Shown in pieces: positions 1-6,411 of a DNA stretch of 14,182 bases. This DNA comes from Acetobacteraceae bacterium (GTDB lineage: Bacteria > Pseudomonadota > Alphaproteobacteria > Acetobacterales > Acetobacteraceae). The stretch lies in the NCBI GenBank assembly GCA_027489135.1, contig JAIYAI010000499.1, forward strand, positions 1 through 14,182, written 5' to 3'. The translations under genes were made by a program, and so were the position numbers. The first letter of the stretch is position 1; each line of letters begins with the position of its first letter. Under the pieces are notes generated by a model. The model searched no databases, was not told where the DNA came from, and saw only the letters and a list, made by a program, of their open reading frames with translations.

Positions 1-312
1 CGGGCGAGGCCGATGGTGCGGATCACCAGCCCCATGATCCCCTTCTGATGCGCGAAGGGATGCTCGACATGGGCGCGCACCGCGGATTTGGCCGCGTTCG
101 CCCTCGCATAGTGCCGCGGCATCGACCGGCCTCGCGGCTTGCGTCGATGGATGCGGCTGACGCGGCCGATGCCGGCCAGATACCGCTCGTTCTCCGCCGA
201 CTGATATGCGGTGTCGGCCCAGACATCGGAGGCGGTGTTGTTCGGATCAATCAGACCTTCGCGCAGCCGCGCCCCGTCATGGGCGGCGGCGTCGGTGGTC
301 TTGCCGCGGCGG
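1..312 (-). pseudogene. IS5-family transposase, C-terminal half (split by IS21)
   Basis: Minus-strand reading gives the C-terminal catalytic half of an IS5-family DDE transposase: a DAAAHDGARL block, then VWADTAY with the second catalytic Asp, and AVRAHVEHPF with the catalytic Glu, followed by KGIMGLVIRTIGLAR at the window edge, where the last few dozen residues are cut off. It has no start of its own; it begins right at the left end of the IS21 element at 313. Joined to the fragment ending at 2654 it restores one reading frame, so the two pieces are halves of one gene. It is non-functional as it stands. Family assignment is from motif recognition. Confidence 0.85.
306..312. repeat. Left copy of IS21 target-site duplication
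   Basis: GCGGCGG immediately outside the left end of the IS21 element; the same seven bases recur at 2647-2653. Deleting the element plus one copy restores an uninterrupted IS5 transposase frame on the minus strand. Confidence 0.75.
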
Positions 313-362
313 TGTAGCTGCTGGATGAAATCTCCCCGGACGTGCTGGCTGAGAATTCCCCA
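313..362 (+). repeat. IS21 left end with two internal repeats
   Basis: After the terminal TGT come two related blocks, TGCTGGATGAAATCTCCCC (319-337) and TGCTGGCTGAGAATTCCCCA (343-362). Inverted versions occur at the right end. IS21 elements typically carry such multiple terminal repeats, which are taken to be IstA binding sites; that role is inferred here. Confidence 0.75.
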
Positions 363-375
363 GTCCAGCGCGACT

Positions 376-409
376 GCCCGCGCCCGGGGGCGAGCCCCCG
401 GGCGCGGGC
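376..409. other. Strong GC hairpin between IS21 left end and istA
   Basis: A perfect inverted repeat: a 16-bp arm starting GCCCGCGCCC at 376-391, a two-base GA centre, and the complementary arm at 394-409. It lies 49 bp upstream of the istA start. There is no T-tract, so it is not a standard intrinsic terminator. A plausible role, by analogy with other insertion sequences, is damping of transcription or translation entering from outside the element; this is inference. Confidence 0.7.
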
Positions 410-457
410 GGCGCCGGCGATGCCCGAGGATGCCGACCGGCATGATGGGAGCAGCCG

Positions 458-1729
458 GTGGTCACCCTTGGGGAGCTCGTCATGATCCTGGATCTCCACC
501 GGCAGGGACTGACCGTCTCGGCCATCGCGCGGCGCACCGGCCACGACCGAAAGACCATTCGCAAATACATCGAGCGCGGACTGGAGCCGCCGGCCTACAC
601 ACCCCGGCCGCCCGCGCCCTCGCCGCTGGCGCCCTTCGAGGCCTTCCTGCGGGAGCGGGTCGAGCGCTTCCCTGACCTGACCGGCCGGCGGCTGTGGCGG
701 GAGGTCCGGGAACTGGGCTTCACCGGCGGCTATTCCACGGTGACCGACTTCCTCCGCATCGTCCGCCCGCCGGTGGAGCCGCCCTTCGAGCGCCGCTTCG
801 AGACCCCGCCGGGCCGCCAGGCGCAGGTCGACTTCGCCCACTTCAGGGTCCGCTTCGAGGATGAGCCCGGCGCCGAGCGGATCGTCTGGCTGTTCTCCCT
901 CGTGCTCGGCCACAGCCGGATGATGTGGGCCCGCTTCGTCGCCCAGCAGGACCTCGCCACCGTGCTGCGCTGCCACGTCGCCGCCTTCGAGGCGATCGGC
1001 GGCGTGCCGGAGGTCATCCTCTACGACCGCATGCGCACCGCGGTCCTTGGCGAGGTCGACGGGCGCGGCATCGTCTACAACGACAAGCTGCTGGCACTCG
1101 CCGCCCACTACGGCTTCGTGCCGCGGGCCTGCCGCCCCTACAGGGCAAAGACCAAGGGCAAGGTCGAGCGGCCCTTCCGCTACGTCCGCGAGGACTTCTT
1201 CCTCGCCCGGAGCTTCCGGAGCCTCGAGGACCTGAACGCTCAGTTCAGCCAGTGGCTCGACCAGGTCGCCAACCGCCGCCTGCACGGCACCACGGGGCGG
1301 GTCGTCATCGAGCACTTCGCCGAGGAGCGGCCCACCCTCAAGGCCCTGCCGGCCGGGCCGTTCAACGCCGTCCTCCGCCTCGAACGGCGCATCTCGCACG
1401 AGGGCATGGTCTCGGTCGGCGGCAATCTCTACTCCGTCCCCGACGGCACTCGCCGCCGCCCCGTCGAGGTCCAGGTCACCGCCTCCGAGGTCCACATCCT
1501 CGAGGACGGCCGGCTCGTCGCTGCCCACCCCGTTCTGGAGGGCCGCGGTCGGCGCCGCATCGCCGAGGGCCATCGCCGCCTGCCACCTTCGCACAACAGC
1601 ACCACGCCCCGCTCAGGCGCCGCGGCGGCGTCACCAGCACCCGTCGCTACCGCCGGCGTCGCACCCCGGTCGCTCGCCATCTACGAGGCGATCGGAAGGC
1701 GCCTTGCCGCCGCGGAGCCGGCGCGATGA
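458..1729 (+). CDS. istA: IS21-family transposase IstA
   Basis: The 423-residue DDE transposase of the IS21 element. Residues 1-45 form an HTH (LTVSAIARRTGHDRKTIRKY). The catalytic core shows Asp125 in GRQAQVDF, Asp190 in VILYDRM and Glu237 in KGKVERPF, the usual IS21 triad contexts. A beta-rich C-terminal region follows (SVGGNLYSVPDG). Length is normal for the family. The GTG start at 458 is chosen because GGGAG lies at 447-451, six bases upstream; ATG at 482 is an in-frame alternative. The stop overlaps the istB start by four bases (ATGA), indicating translational coupling. IstA cuts and joins the element ends with the help of IstB. Confidence 0.93.
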   Translation: MVTLGELVMILDLHRQGLTVSAIARRTGHDRKTIRKYIERGLEPPAYTPRPPAPSPLAPFEAFLRERVERFPDLTGRRLWREVRELGFTGGYSTVTDFLRIVRPPVEPPFERRFETPPGRQAQVDFAHFRVRFEDEPGAERIVWLFSLVLGHSRMMWARFVAQQDLATVLRCHVAAFEAIGGVPEVILYDRMRTAVLGEVDGRGIVYNDKLLALAAHYGFVPRACRPYRAKTKGKVERPFRYVREDFFLARSFRSLEDLNAQFSQWLDQVANRRLHGTTGRVVIEHFAEERPTLKALPAGPFNAVLRLERRISHEGMVSVGGNLYSVPDGTRRRPVEVQVTASEVHILEDGRLVAAHPVLEGRGRRRIAEGHRRLPPSHNSTTPRSGAAAASPAPVATAGVAPRSLAIYEAIGRRLAAAEPAR

Positions 1730-2583
1730 CCGCCGCCCCTGCCACCCTCGACCGGATTCGCCGTCACCTGGTCGGCCTCCGGATGCCGCGCTCTCTCGAG
1801 GTGCTGGAGCACCTCCTGCGGCAACTCGAGCGCGGCGAAATCTCCGCCCTCGAGGCCATCGACCAGCTGCTCGACGAGGAGCTCAGCCTGCGCGAGGGAC
1901 GCCGGGTGAAGGCGGCGCTCAACATGGGTCGGCTGCTCAACATCAAGACGCTGACCGGGTTCGACTTCTCGTTCCAGCCCTCGCTCGACCGCAACCGCAT
2001 CCTCACCCTTGCCGGCCTCGACTTCATCGACCGCCACGAGGTCGTCCACTTCCTCGGCCAGCCCGGCTGCGGCAAGACCCACCTCGCCATTGCGCTCGCC
2101 GTCGAGGCCGTCCAGGCAGGCCGCAGCGTCTACTTCACCACGCTCGCCGAACTCATCGGCTCGCTCGCCAAGGCCGAGCGCGAGGGGACGCTCCGCGAGC
2201 GCATCCGGTTCCTCTGCAGGCCGCAGCTGCTCGTCGTCGACGAGATCGGCTACCTCCCCGTCGTCGCCGGTGGCGGGAACCTGTTCTTTCAGCTCGTCAA
2301 CGCCCGCTACGAGCGCGGTGCGATGATCCTCACCTCCAACCGCGGCTTTGCCGAATGGGGCGAGGTGTTCGGCGATACCGTCGTCGCCACTGCGCTGCTC
2401 GACCGGCTCCTGCACCACGCCATCGTCGTCCGCATCGAGGGCGCCAGCTACCGCCTCCGCCGCCATGCCGACCTGCTGCCGGATAGCTCGGCAGCACGGC
2501 AGGTTCACCCGCCAGAGCCGCAACCACGCCGCCGCGGGCGGCCACCAAAGGTGCGCAACCCGGAGGTCACCGCCGTGGCGTAG
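1726..2583 (+). CDS. istB: IS21-family helper ATPase IstB
   Basis: A 285-residue AAA+ ATPase (DnaA/DnaC-like) that assists IstA in target choice and strand transfer. The start ATG overlaps the istA stop (ATGA), fixing the start. A helical N-terminal region (1-100) precedes Walker A GQPGCGKT at residues 111-118 and Walker B LLVVDE at 168-173; TSNRGFAEW is the usual sensor-1 region. The C-terminus is a basic, proline-rich tail with RRRGRPPK, which resembles an AT-hook and could add DNA contact; that is inference. No lesions are seen. Length is slightly above the common 250-270 residues because of this tail. Confidence 0.93.
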   Translation: MTAAPATLDRIRRHLVGLRMPRSLEVLEHLLRQLERGEISALEAIDQLLDEELSLREGRRVKAALNMGRLLNIKTLTGFDFSFQPSLDRNRILTLAGLDFIDRHEVVHFLGQPGCGKTHLAIALAVEAVQAGRSVYFTTLAELIGSLAKAEREGTLRERIRFLCRPQLLVVDEIGYLPVVAGGGNLFFQLVNARYERGAMILTSNRGFAEWGEVFGDTVVATALLDRLLHHAIVVRIEGASYRLRRHADLLPDSSAARQVHPPEPQPRRRGRPPKVRNPEVTAVA

Positions 2584-2596
2584 CCACCAGCCGAAG

Positions 2597-2646
2597 TGGG
2601 GATTTTTCACCCAGCACTCTTGAGGAAATCAGCCTCAGCATTGACA
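2597..2646 (-). repeat. IS21 right end with two internal repeats
   Basis: On the minus strand the end reads TGTCAATGCTGAGG and carries two blocks, one at 2622-2640 (TGCTGAGGCTGATTTCCTC) and one at 2597-2616 (TGCTGGGTGAAAAATCCCCA). These pair with the two blocks at the left end with similar spacing, as expected for IS21 transposase-binding ends. Confidence 0.75.
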
Positions 2647-2653
2647 GCGGCGG
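2647..2653. repeat. Right copy of IS21 target-site duplication
   Basis: GCGGCGG immediately after the terminal TTGACA of the IS21 element, matching the seven bases at 306-312. Confidence 0.75.
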
Positions 2654-3342
2654 ATCACACCGTGCCGGCGATCAATCGAGATATGCGACTTGTAGCCGAA
2701 GGTCGGGATGGCGATGTCGATCTGCGGTTTGCCGTCAGCGGCGGGTTTCGCCTTGCTGAACTTCACCGTCCAGCGCGCATCGGTGTCCTTCTGGCGGGCC
2801 TTAGCCGGCTTGTCCGGCTAGATCGCCGCCGCCTTCTCGCCAGCCTTGATGCGTGCCTTCTCGGCCTCGGTGTTGCGCTGGCGGGGCGCTGCCACCAGGG
2901 TCGCGTCCACGATCTGGCCCGCCATCGGCAGGTAGCCCGCACCCGTGATCGCCTGGTCGAGCCGGGTGAACAGCGCCTCCAGCGCACCGGCGGCGATCAG
3001 CGCCTCGCGGAAGTCCCACAGCGTGTTGGCGTCGGGCACCGCATCACCGGGACCCAGGCCGCAAAAGCGCATCCAGCTCAGCCGATCGGCCACCAGATAC
3101 TCCGTCTGCGCCAGCGACAGCCCGTGCATCGCCTGCAGCACCAGCATGCGGAACTTCAGGACGGGATCGAAGGCGGGCCGCCCGCCCTTCGCGCGGTCGC
3201 GTGCGCCGAGGGCCGCGGAAAGCTCCGCCCGGAAGATCTCGAAATCCACCGTCGCTGCAAGCTTCTCCAAGGGGTCGCCCTGCGCAGAGAGCTCCCGCAG
3301 CCGATCCTGCACATCCCAGAACCCAGGCTGACTTCCCGACAT
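2654..3342 (-). pseudogene. IS5-family transposase, N-terminal half with amber codon
   Basis: Begins ATG at 3340-3342 (MSGSQPGFWDVQDRL) and runs through the IS5 N-terminal region (FDPVLKFRMLVLQAMHGL, SWMRFCGLG, ANTLWDFREAL) to the first catalytic Asp in GQIVDATLVAAP. At 2818-2820 the frame hits TAG, where homologous elements usually have Trp before PDKPAKARQKD; the same frame then continues to DIAIPTFGYKSHISIDRR and VIRR, ending exactly at the IS21 insertion. The rest of the gene is at 1-312. The nonsense codon is separate from the IS21 insertion, so the gene carries two independent inactivating events. Trp at that site is recalled from family pattern, not aligned. Confidence 0.85.
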
Positions 3343-3404
3343 CCGCGCCCCGCCTACTGTCCCCTCCAGCGGACCGAATCACGCCCAGCACGCCGACGCC
3401 AGAG

Positions 3405-3635
3405 TTTTCCGGAGGCGTCCACCTGTCCGAGCGACAGCTGCGCGGCATCGCTCTGACGCGGAAGAACTTCCTGTTCCTGGGCTCCGACGAGGGCGGCAGG
3501 CGCGCGGCCATCATCTACACCGTCGCCGAGACCGCCAAGCTGAATGGGCTGGATCCCGAGGCCTACATCACCGCCGTCATCGACCGCCTGGCGCGCGGAC
3601 ACACCATCGACCGCCTCGACGAACTCCTGCCCTGA
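3405..3635 (+). pseudogene. tnpC: IS66-family transposase, C-terminal fragment
   Basis: The frame LSERQLRGIALTRKNFLF, GSDEGGRRAAIIYTVAETAKLNGLDPEAYI, VIDRLA, RLDELLP is the C-terminal end of an IS66 TnpC transposase, including the catalytic-Glu region (SERQLR) and the short IS66 C-terminal element. The rest of the protein and its tnpA/tnpB partners are absent; the fragment begins close to the start of the IS5 element, which probably replaced the upstream part. Sequence after the stop up to about 3680 (ending GACGCTCAC) may be the element's right end, since IS66 ends read GTAAGCG-like on the other strand. Non-functional. Confidence 0.8.
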
Positions 3636-3680
3636 AACTTCAAGACCGAGACGCCGCCCGTGGTGACTGGCTGACGCTCA

Positions 3681-4115
3681 CTAACGCCTGTGATGTGCGT
3701 TCGCCAGGGACGCGACGAATGTGACGAGGTCACGGCGTGCTTGCCGGTCCGGCAGCTGGGCGTACGCTTCGATCAGTTGGATCTTTTCCTCGATCGGTAC
3801 TGCTCCATTGGCTTGCTGGTGGGAGCCACCGAGACTTGGATGCGGGAGACCTTCGACGAGGTCGCGCAGCTCGACACGGAGGACCTCGGCGATGTCCAGG
3901 AGGGCTAGGAGCGGTACTCGGTTCTCGCCTCTCTCGTACTTTTGTATCTGCTGGAACGTCACACCGGCCCGGCTGGCGAGTTCCGATTGCCTAAGGCCGC
4001 GCATCGAGCGGATTTGGCGAATGCGATCCCCGAGTTCGACATACAAAGCGCGCCGCAGCGTAGGCGACTGAGACGCTTCCAGAGTAATTTTACCAGGGTT
4101 GACTGTATCATTCAT
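3681..4115 (-). CDS. XRE-family transcriptional regulator
   Basis: A 144-residue protein if started at ATG 4113-4115. Residues 29-80 are a clear XRE/Cro-CI HTH: LGDRIRQIRSMRGLRQSELA, AGVTFQQIQKYERGENRVP, LLDIAEVL. The TFQQIQKYERG recognition helix is the style common in alphaproteobacterial XRE proteins. The C-terminal helix region ends LVTFVASLANAHHRR. The frame stays open upstream to ATG 4166, but those 17 extra residues (MPRKLCRN...) belong to the tail of a decayed transposase, so the inner start is preferred although its ribosome site is weak. Its 3' end abuts the presumed end of the IS66 remnant, and the last residues may be altered by that junction. Target unknown. Confidence 0.82.
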   Translation of the reverse strand: MNDTVNPGKITLEASQSPTLRRALYVELGDRIRQIRSMRGLRQSELASRAGVTFQQIQKYERGENRVPLLALLDIAEVLRVELRDLVEGLPHPSLGGSHQQANGAVPIEEKIQLIEAYAQLPDRQARRDLVTFVASLANAHHRR

Positions 4116-4139
4116 TCCAAGAGCCCATCCGGCACCAGA

Positions 4140-4940
4140 AATATTTCGACAGAGCTTTCGTGGCATCAGACGAATAGACGCCCCGAGTAGATCGGCACGG
4201 TGTTGCGCTTTGTGTGCTCAAAATCGTTGGCCAGGTAGCGCCAGGGATTGAGCCAGCCAGAGATGAGATCTCCGGTCGAAATTTCATGTACAATCACAAA
4301 CTTGGCCTAATCTGTTCGCTTACGATGTCGACGTCGGCGCGCCGACAGACGAGGTGCGGCTGCCGTTGGAACCTCGGCCCGTGGTACCCGCTGTCGGCGT
4401 CGCGCTTCTGCGGGGACGGATCGAGCCCGAACATGGTGGGCATCAGCGCCACCCCGCGGTCGCGGTTCTGTAAGTCGGTGCAATGCTCGATGGCCCGCAT
4501 CAGACGGCTCTTGGTGTCAACCACGACGTGGCGCTTCTTGCCCTTGATCGTCTTGCATACGCCGCCCGGCGGGTCGATCCGCGCCCCCTCTTTTCAGCGC
4601 CCTTGACGCTCTGGCTGACTATAAACGTGGCCGTGGGGTTGACCTCGCGGTCGGTCTGCTCGCAGCAATGGATGTACGGCACGTAATGGATGCGTCCCAG
4701 CGTGCCATCCCAAGCCCCGCGGAAGAAATAGTCGTTCACCGTGCTCCGCGGCGGCAGATCCTTTGGCAGTCCCGACAACTGGTACCACCTGCTGGCTTTG
4801 TACATCACGCCGTTCCCCATCTCACACCTCATCAAGAGGCGCTTGTGGCCGGCCTGCTTGGCGGGCGGGATCGATGGCTCGGTCCCGGGACCGCTCAGCG
4901 TCGGCCAGGTCGCGGGGATATTGTCGCTCGTTTCGGTCAT
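4140..4940 (-). pseudogene. Decayed IS5-family transposase (second type)
   Basis: Reads MTETSDNIPATWPTL at 4940, then YKASRWYQLSGLPKDLPPRSTV, DGTLGRIHYVPY and SQSVKGAEK. At 4584-4588 (a run of five C on the plus strand) the frame shifts by one base and continues as RIDPPGG, KKRHVVVDTKSRLM, TMFGLD and DADSGYHGPRF to a stop at 4294. After a gap it resumes in degraded form as WLNPWRYLANDFEH and, in another frame, ASIRLMPRKLC, the usual C-terminal pattern of these elements. So at least two frameshifts, a premature stop and a deletion. This is a different IS5 subgroup from the one at the left edge. Homology judged from motifs. Confidence 0.75.
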
Positions 4941-5158
4941 ACCTATTGCGGTTGTCCACAGCCCACATTCAGGGCGCTCCCGTGGACCTTAGTCGATGCC
5001 AACGAATCGTAAGGCACTCCCACGGTTCCCGCTGTCCACAGGCTCTCGCCTGTCGGCGGAGGTTCGCTTTTGTCTCGGTCAGGTTGCGACCAAAGCACGA
5101 TCTGGAGGTCGGCATAAAGTTGAGTTTGCGTCGACGATTTTGGCTTTTCGTCGAGAAG
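4941..5158. other. Stretch without a supportable gene
   Basis: Only short overlapping reading frames with no recognisable domain. The part next to 4940 probably holds the outer end of the decayed IS5-type element. TGTCCACAG occurs twice about 80 bp apart (near 4954 and 5030) and CCGTGG/CCACGG flank part of it, but I can assign no function. Confidence 0.5.
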
Positions 5159-5298
5159 GAGAGATGGCTCGGCTTCTCGTTGAAGTGCTTCAGTACCAAC
5201 AAATGGACTCCCTGCCGGTTGATAGCCACGTCCGTACGCTGCTGAGGCGTCGCGCGGGGAGGGCGTAGCCCGACCGGGTCGGCACTTCAGTGTAGCGC
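5159..5298 (-). repeat. IS3-type 3' end remnant, copy A
   Basis: About 140 bp that align imperfectly, in the same orientation, with 5410-5553. Shared blocks are the GGCTCGG...TCTCG start, CTGCCGGTTGAT in the middle, and GGGCGTAGCCCGACCG towards the end. In copy B this sequence lies directly downstream of an IS3 transposase stop codon, so copy A is read as the tail of another, older IS3 element whose coding part is gone. Confidence 0.6.
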
Positions 5299-5409
5299 GG
5301 CGACGAGGCCCGCCTTCCGGAGCGGGCGTTGAGCATGCTTGCTCTGCTTGAGGCTCGGAGCTTCGGGCCGACTTGATGGTCGACGTTAATGACGCCACGA
5401 AGGGTGGCG

Positions 5410-5553
5410 GGAGAGGTGGCTCGGTTTCTCGCTACGGCGTTTCGGGTCCGCTAAGTGGGTTTCCTGCCGGTTGATTTGCACGTTCTTGCGACGCCGATGT
5501 TTCGCGCAGGGCGGGCGTAGCCCGACCGCAGCGGCACCTCGGCGTCAGCGCCT
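5410..5553 (-). repeat. IS3-type 3' end remnant, copy B
   Basis: Untranslated 3' end of the IS3 element whose transposase fragment ends at 5557. It includes GGGCGTAGCCCGACCG (also in copy A) and, on the minus strand, AGGAAACCCACTTAGCGG followed by GAGCCACCTCTCC, a layout I associate with IS3-group right ends. Confidence 0.6.
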
Positions 5554-5556
5554 TGC

Positions 5557-5690
5557 TCATGCTGCCATTTGCTGCGGCAGATGGTAGAGATAGGCCTGCT
5601 CCGGCGTTCGCGCTCCCAGGCTCGATTGCGGCCGGCGAGCGTTGTAGAAGTCCAGGTACCTGCCCAGCGAGGCGCGTGCATCGCTGTGCG
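5557..5690 (-). pseudogene. IS3-family transposase, C-terminal fragment
   Basis: The last 40-odd codons of an IS3-group transposase (OrfB): SDARASLGRYLDFYNARRP, QSSLGARTPEQAYLYHLP, QQMAA then TGA. The YLDFYNxRRPxSSL signature is diagnostic of IS3-family integrase-core C-termini. Upstream of about 5690 the similarity stops and unrelated sequence follows in the same open frame, so catalytic D, D and E residues are missing. Tail copy B follows directly downstream. Confidence 0.82.
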
Positions 5691-5735
5691 CTTCGTCATT
5701 CTCGCTCCTCATCCGCGGCAGCTTCGCCGCTCTTA

Positions 5736-5785
5736 GGCAGGAAATCCACTTATCGGGCTGTCCAGAACTCGCTAGCCATTTCTCC
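5736..5785 (+). repeat. IS3-type 3' end remnant, copy C (opposite orientation)
   Basis: The plus strand reads AGGAAATCCACTTATCGGG and then TAGCCATTTCTCC, matching the minus-strand layout of copies A and B (AGGGAGTCCATTTG / AGGAAACCCACTTA, then AGCCATCTCTCC / AGCCACCTCTCC). It stops where the DctM-like frame begins, which suggests an IS3 end inserted in the permease gene. Confidence 0.45.
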
Positions 5786-5958
5786 GGCGCCACGCCGTTC
5801 AGGTGGAAGGCGGCCATCGCGACGGGCGGCGAGAGGAAGCTGGTCGGCAGATTCAGCGCGATCAGCACGCCGAAGGACAGTGGGTCGACGCCGAAATCGT
5901 CCAGCAACGGCAGAAATATCGGCACGAAGATCACGATGATCTCGGCCCATTCCAGCGG
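5776..5958 (-). pseudogene. TRAP transporter large permease (DctM) fragment
   Basis: About 60 codons: PLEWAEIIVIFVPIFLPLL, DDFGVDPLSFGVLIALNL, TSFLSPPVAMAAFHLNGVAP. This is the near-C-terminal transmembrane region of DctM-type permeases of tripartite ATP-independent transporters, where E(I/L)xxIxxPI and NLxTSFLxPP are characteristic. Everything before and after is missing: it is cut by IS110 sequence on one side (about 5954) and an IS3-like end on the other (about 5780). It has no start codon, no DctQ or DctP neighbours and no function. It marks an ancestral transporter gene destroyed by insertions. Confidence 0.75.
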
Positions 5959-6190
5959 CCAAGCCTCGCAATGCCTGCCGCGCCAGCGGCAGCAGCGTGG
6001 CCTCATCCTCGCCGAGCAGCACCGCCAGCAGGTCCGCGACGCGGCTCATGCCTTGTGGCGCCACGATGCCGAACTCGGCCAGGTTCCCGCGCAGCGCGGT
6101 CACCAGCGCCGTGCGCTGGCTGACCAAGAGATCCCGGGTCCGGTGCAGCACCAGCACCGCCTGCTGCTCCGCCGTCTTCACCGGCGCGAG
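5954..6190 (-). pseudogene. IS110-family transposase fragment
   Basis: About 79 codons: APVKTAEQQAVLVLHRTRDL, LVSQRTALVTALRGNLAEFG, IVAPQGMSRVADLLAVL, ending LARQALRGLAA. The VKxxEQQAxLxLHRTRDLLVxQRT stretch is a signature of the IS110 N-terminal RuvC-like DEDD domain end and linker. The N-terminal catalytic part and the C-terminal Tnp20 domain with its Ser are absent. The frame is open on both sides (5750-6334), but the flanking residues are unrelated. No flanking non-coding (bridge-RNA) region can be recognised. Confidence 0.8.
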
Positions 6191-6191
6191 C

Positions 6192-6249
6192 CGCAGAAGA
6201 AGTCGCTTCTGCGAGCCTTTAAGCATGGGAGATGCGCGCTTTCGCGCAT
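6192..6249. other. Two short hairpins next to IS110 fragment
   Basis: An 8-bp perfect stem, CGCAGAAG (6192-6199) with CTTCTGCG (6206-6213), lies exactly where IS110 similarity stops. A second 7-bp stem follows, ATGCGCG (6232-6238) with CGCGCAT (6243-6249). Neither has a T-tract. They may be remnants of an element end; no function is claimed. Confidence 0.45.
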
Positions 6250-6334
6250 ACCCAGTCCTTCGCGCCTCCCCTACCTTGCGCTTAGTCGCGGCGATGGCTG
6301 CCTGCATGAACGTGATGATCACCGTAGGCGGCAT

Positions 6335-6361
6335 GGCTGGGCTGGGCTGGGCTGGGCTGGG
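6335..6361 (+). repeat. GGCTG pentanucleotide tandem repeat
   Basis: Five exact GGCTG copies followed by GG. It lies in non-coding sequence between the IS110 fragment and the orphan gene. Five-base units change frame when copy number changes, but no coding gene is seen across it, so there is no evidence of phase variation. Confidence 0.9.
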
Positions 6362-6411
6362 ATGCTGACGGCTGACTTGCCCTCAGCTGCGCCAACTGGC
6401 GCGCGCCCCCA

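Larger units (their letters stand above)
313..2646 (+). mobile_element. Complete IS21-family insertion sequence
   Basis: A 2334-bp element starting TGTAGC and ending TTGACA, the TG...CA termini usual for IS21. It contains istA and istB in the usual order with a 4-bp overlap, and is bordered on both sides by the direct repeat GCGGCGG (306-312 and 2647-2653), a plausible 7-bp target duplication within the 4-8 bp range of the family. It sits inside an IS5 transposase gene. Both reading frames are open and catalytic motifs are present, so it may be mobile. The GC-rich target makes the exact duplication length uncertain by a base or two. Confidence 0.88.

Noticed and set aside
251..1594. 447-codon open frame antisense to istA
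   Set aside because: It lies opposite a clear transposase, has the Ala/Gly/Asp-rich, low-complexity look of a high-GC shadow frame and no domain.
925..1725. Upstream extension of the istB frame inside istA
   Set aside because: The residues are Arg/Pro-rich shadow sequence; the ATGA overlap at 1726 and the IstB family length fix the true start.
1681..2610. 309-codon frame antisense to istB
   Set aside because: Shadow of a GC-rich gene; no recognisable domain, and the plus strand has Walker motifs.
4943..5398. 151-codon minus-strand frame and overlapping plus-strand frame at 4996-5268
   Set aside because: No domain, no ribosome site; both run through repeat copy A, an IS3 tail, so coding is unlikely.
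5954..6334. IS110 bridge-RNA region
   Set aside because: Only a central transposase fragment is present; neither element end nor a non-coding region next to a complete gene can be identified.
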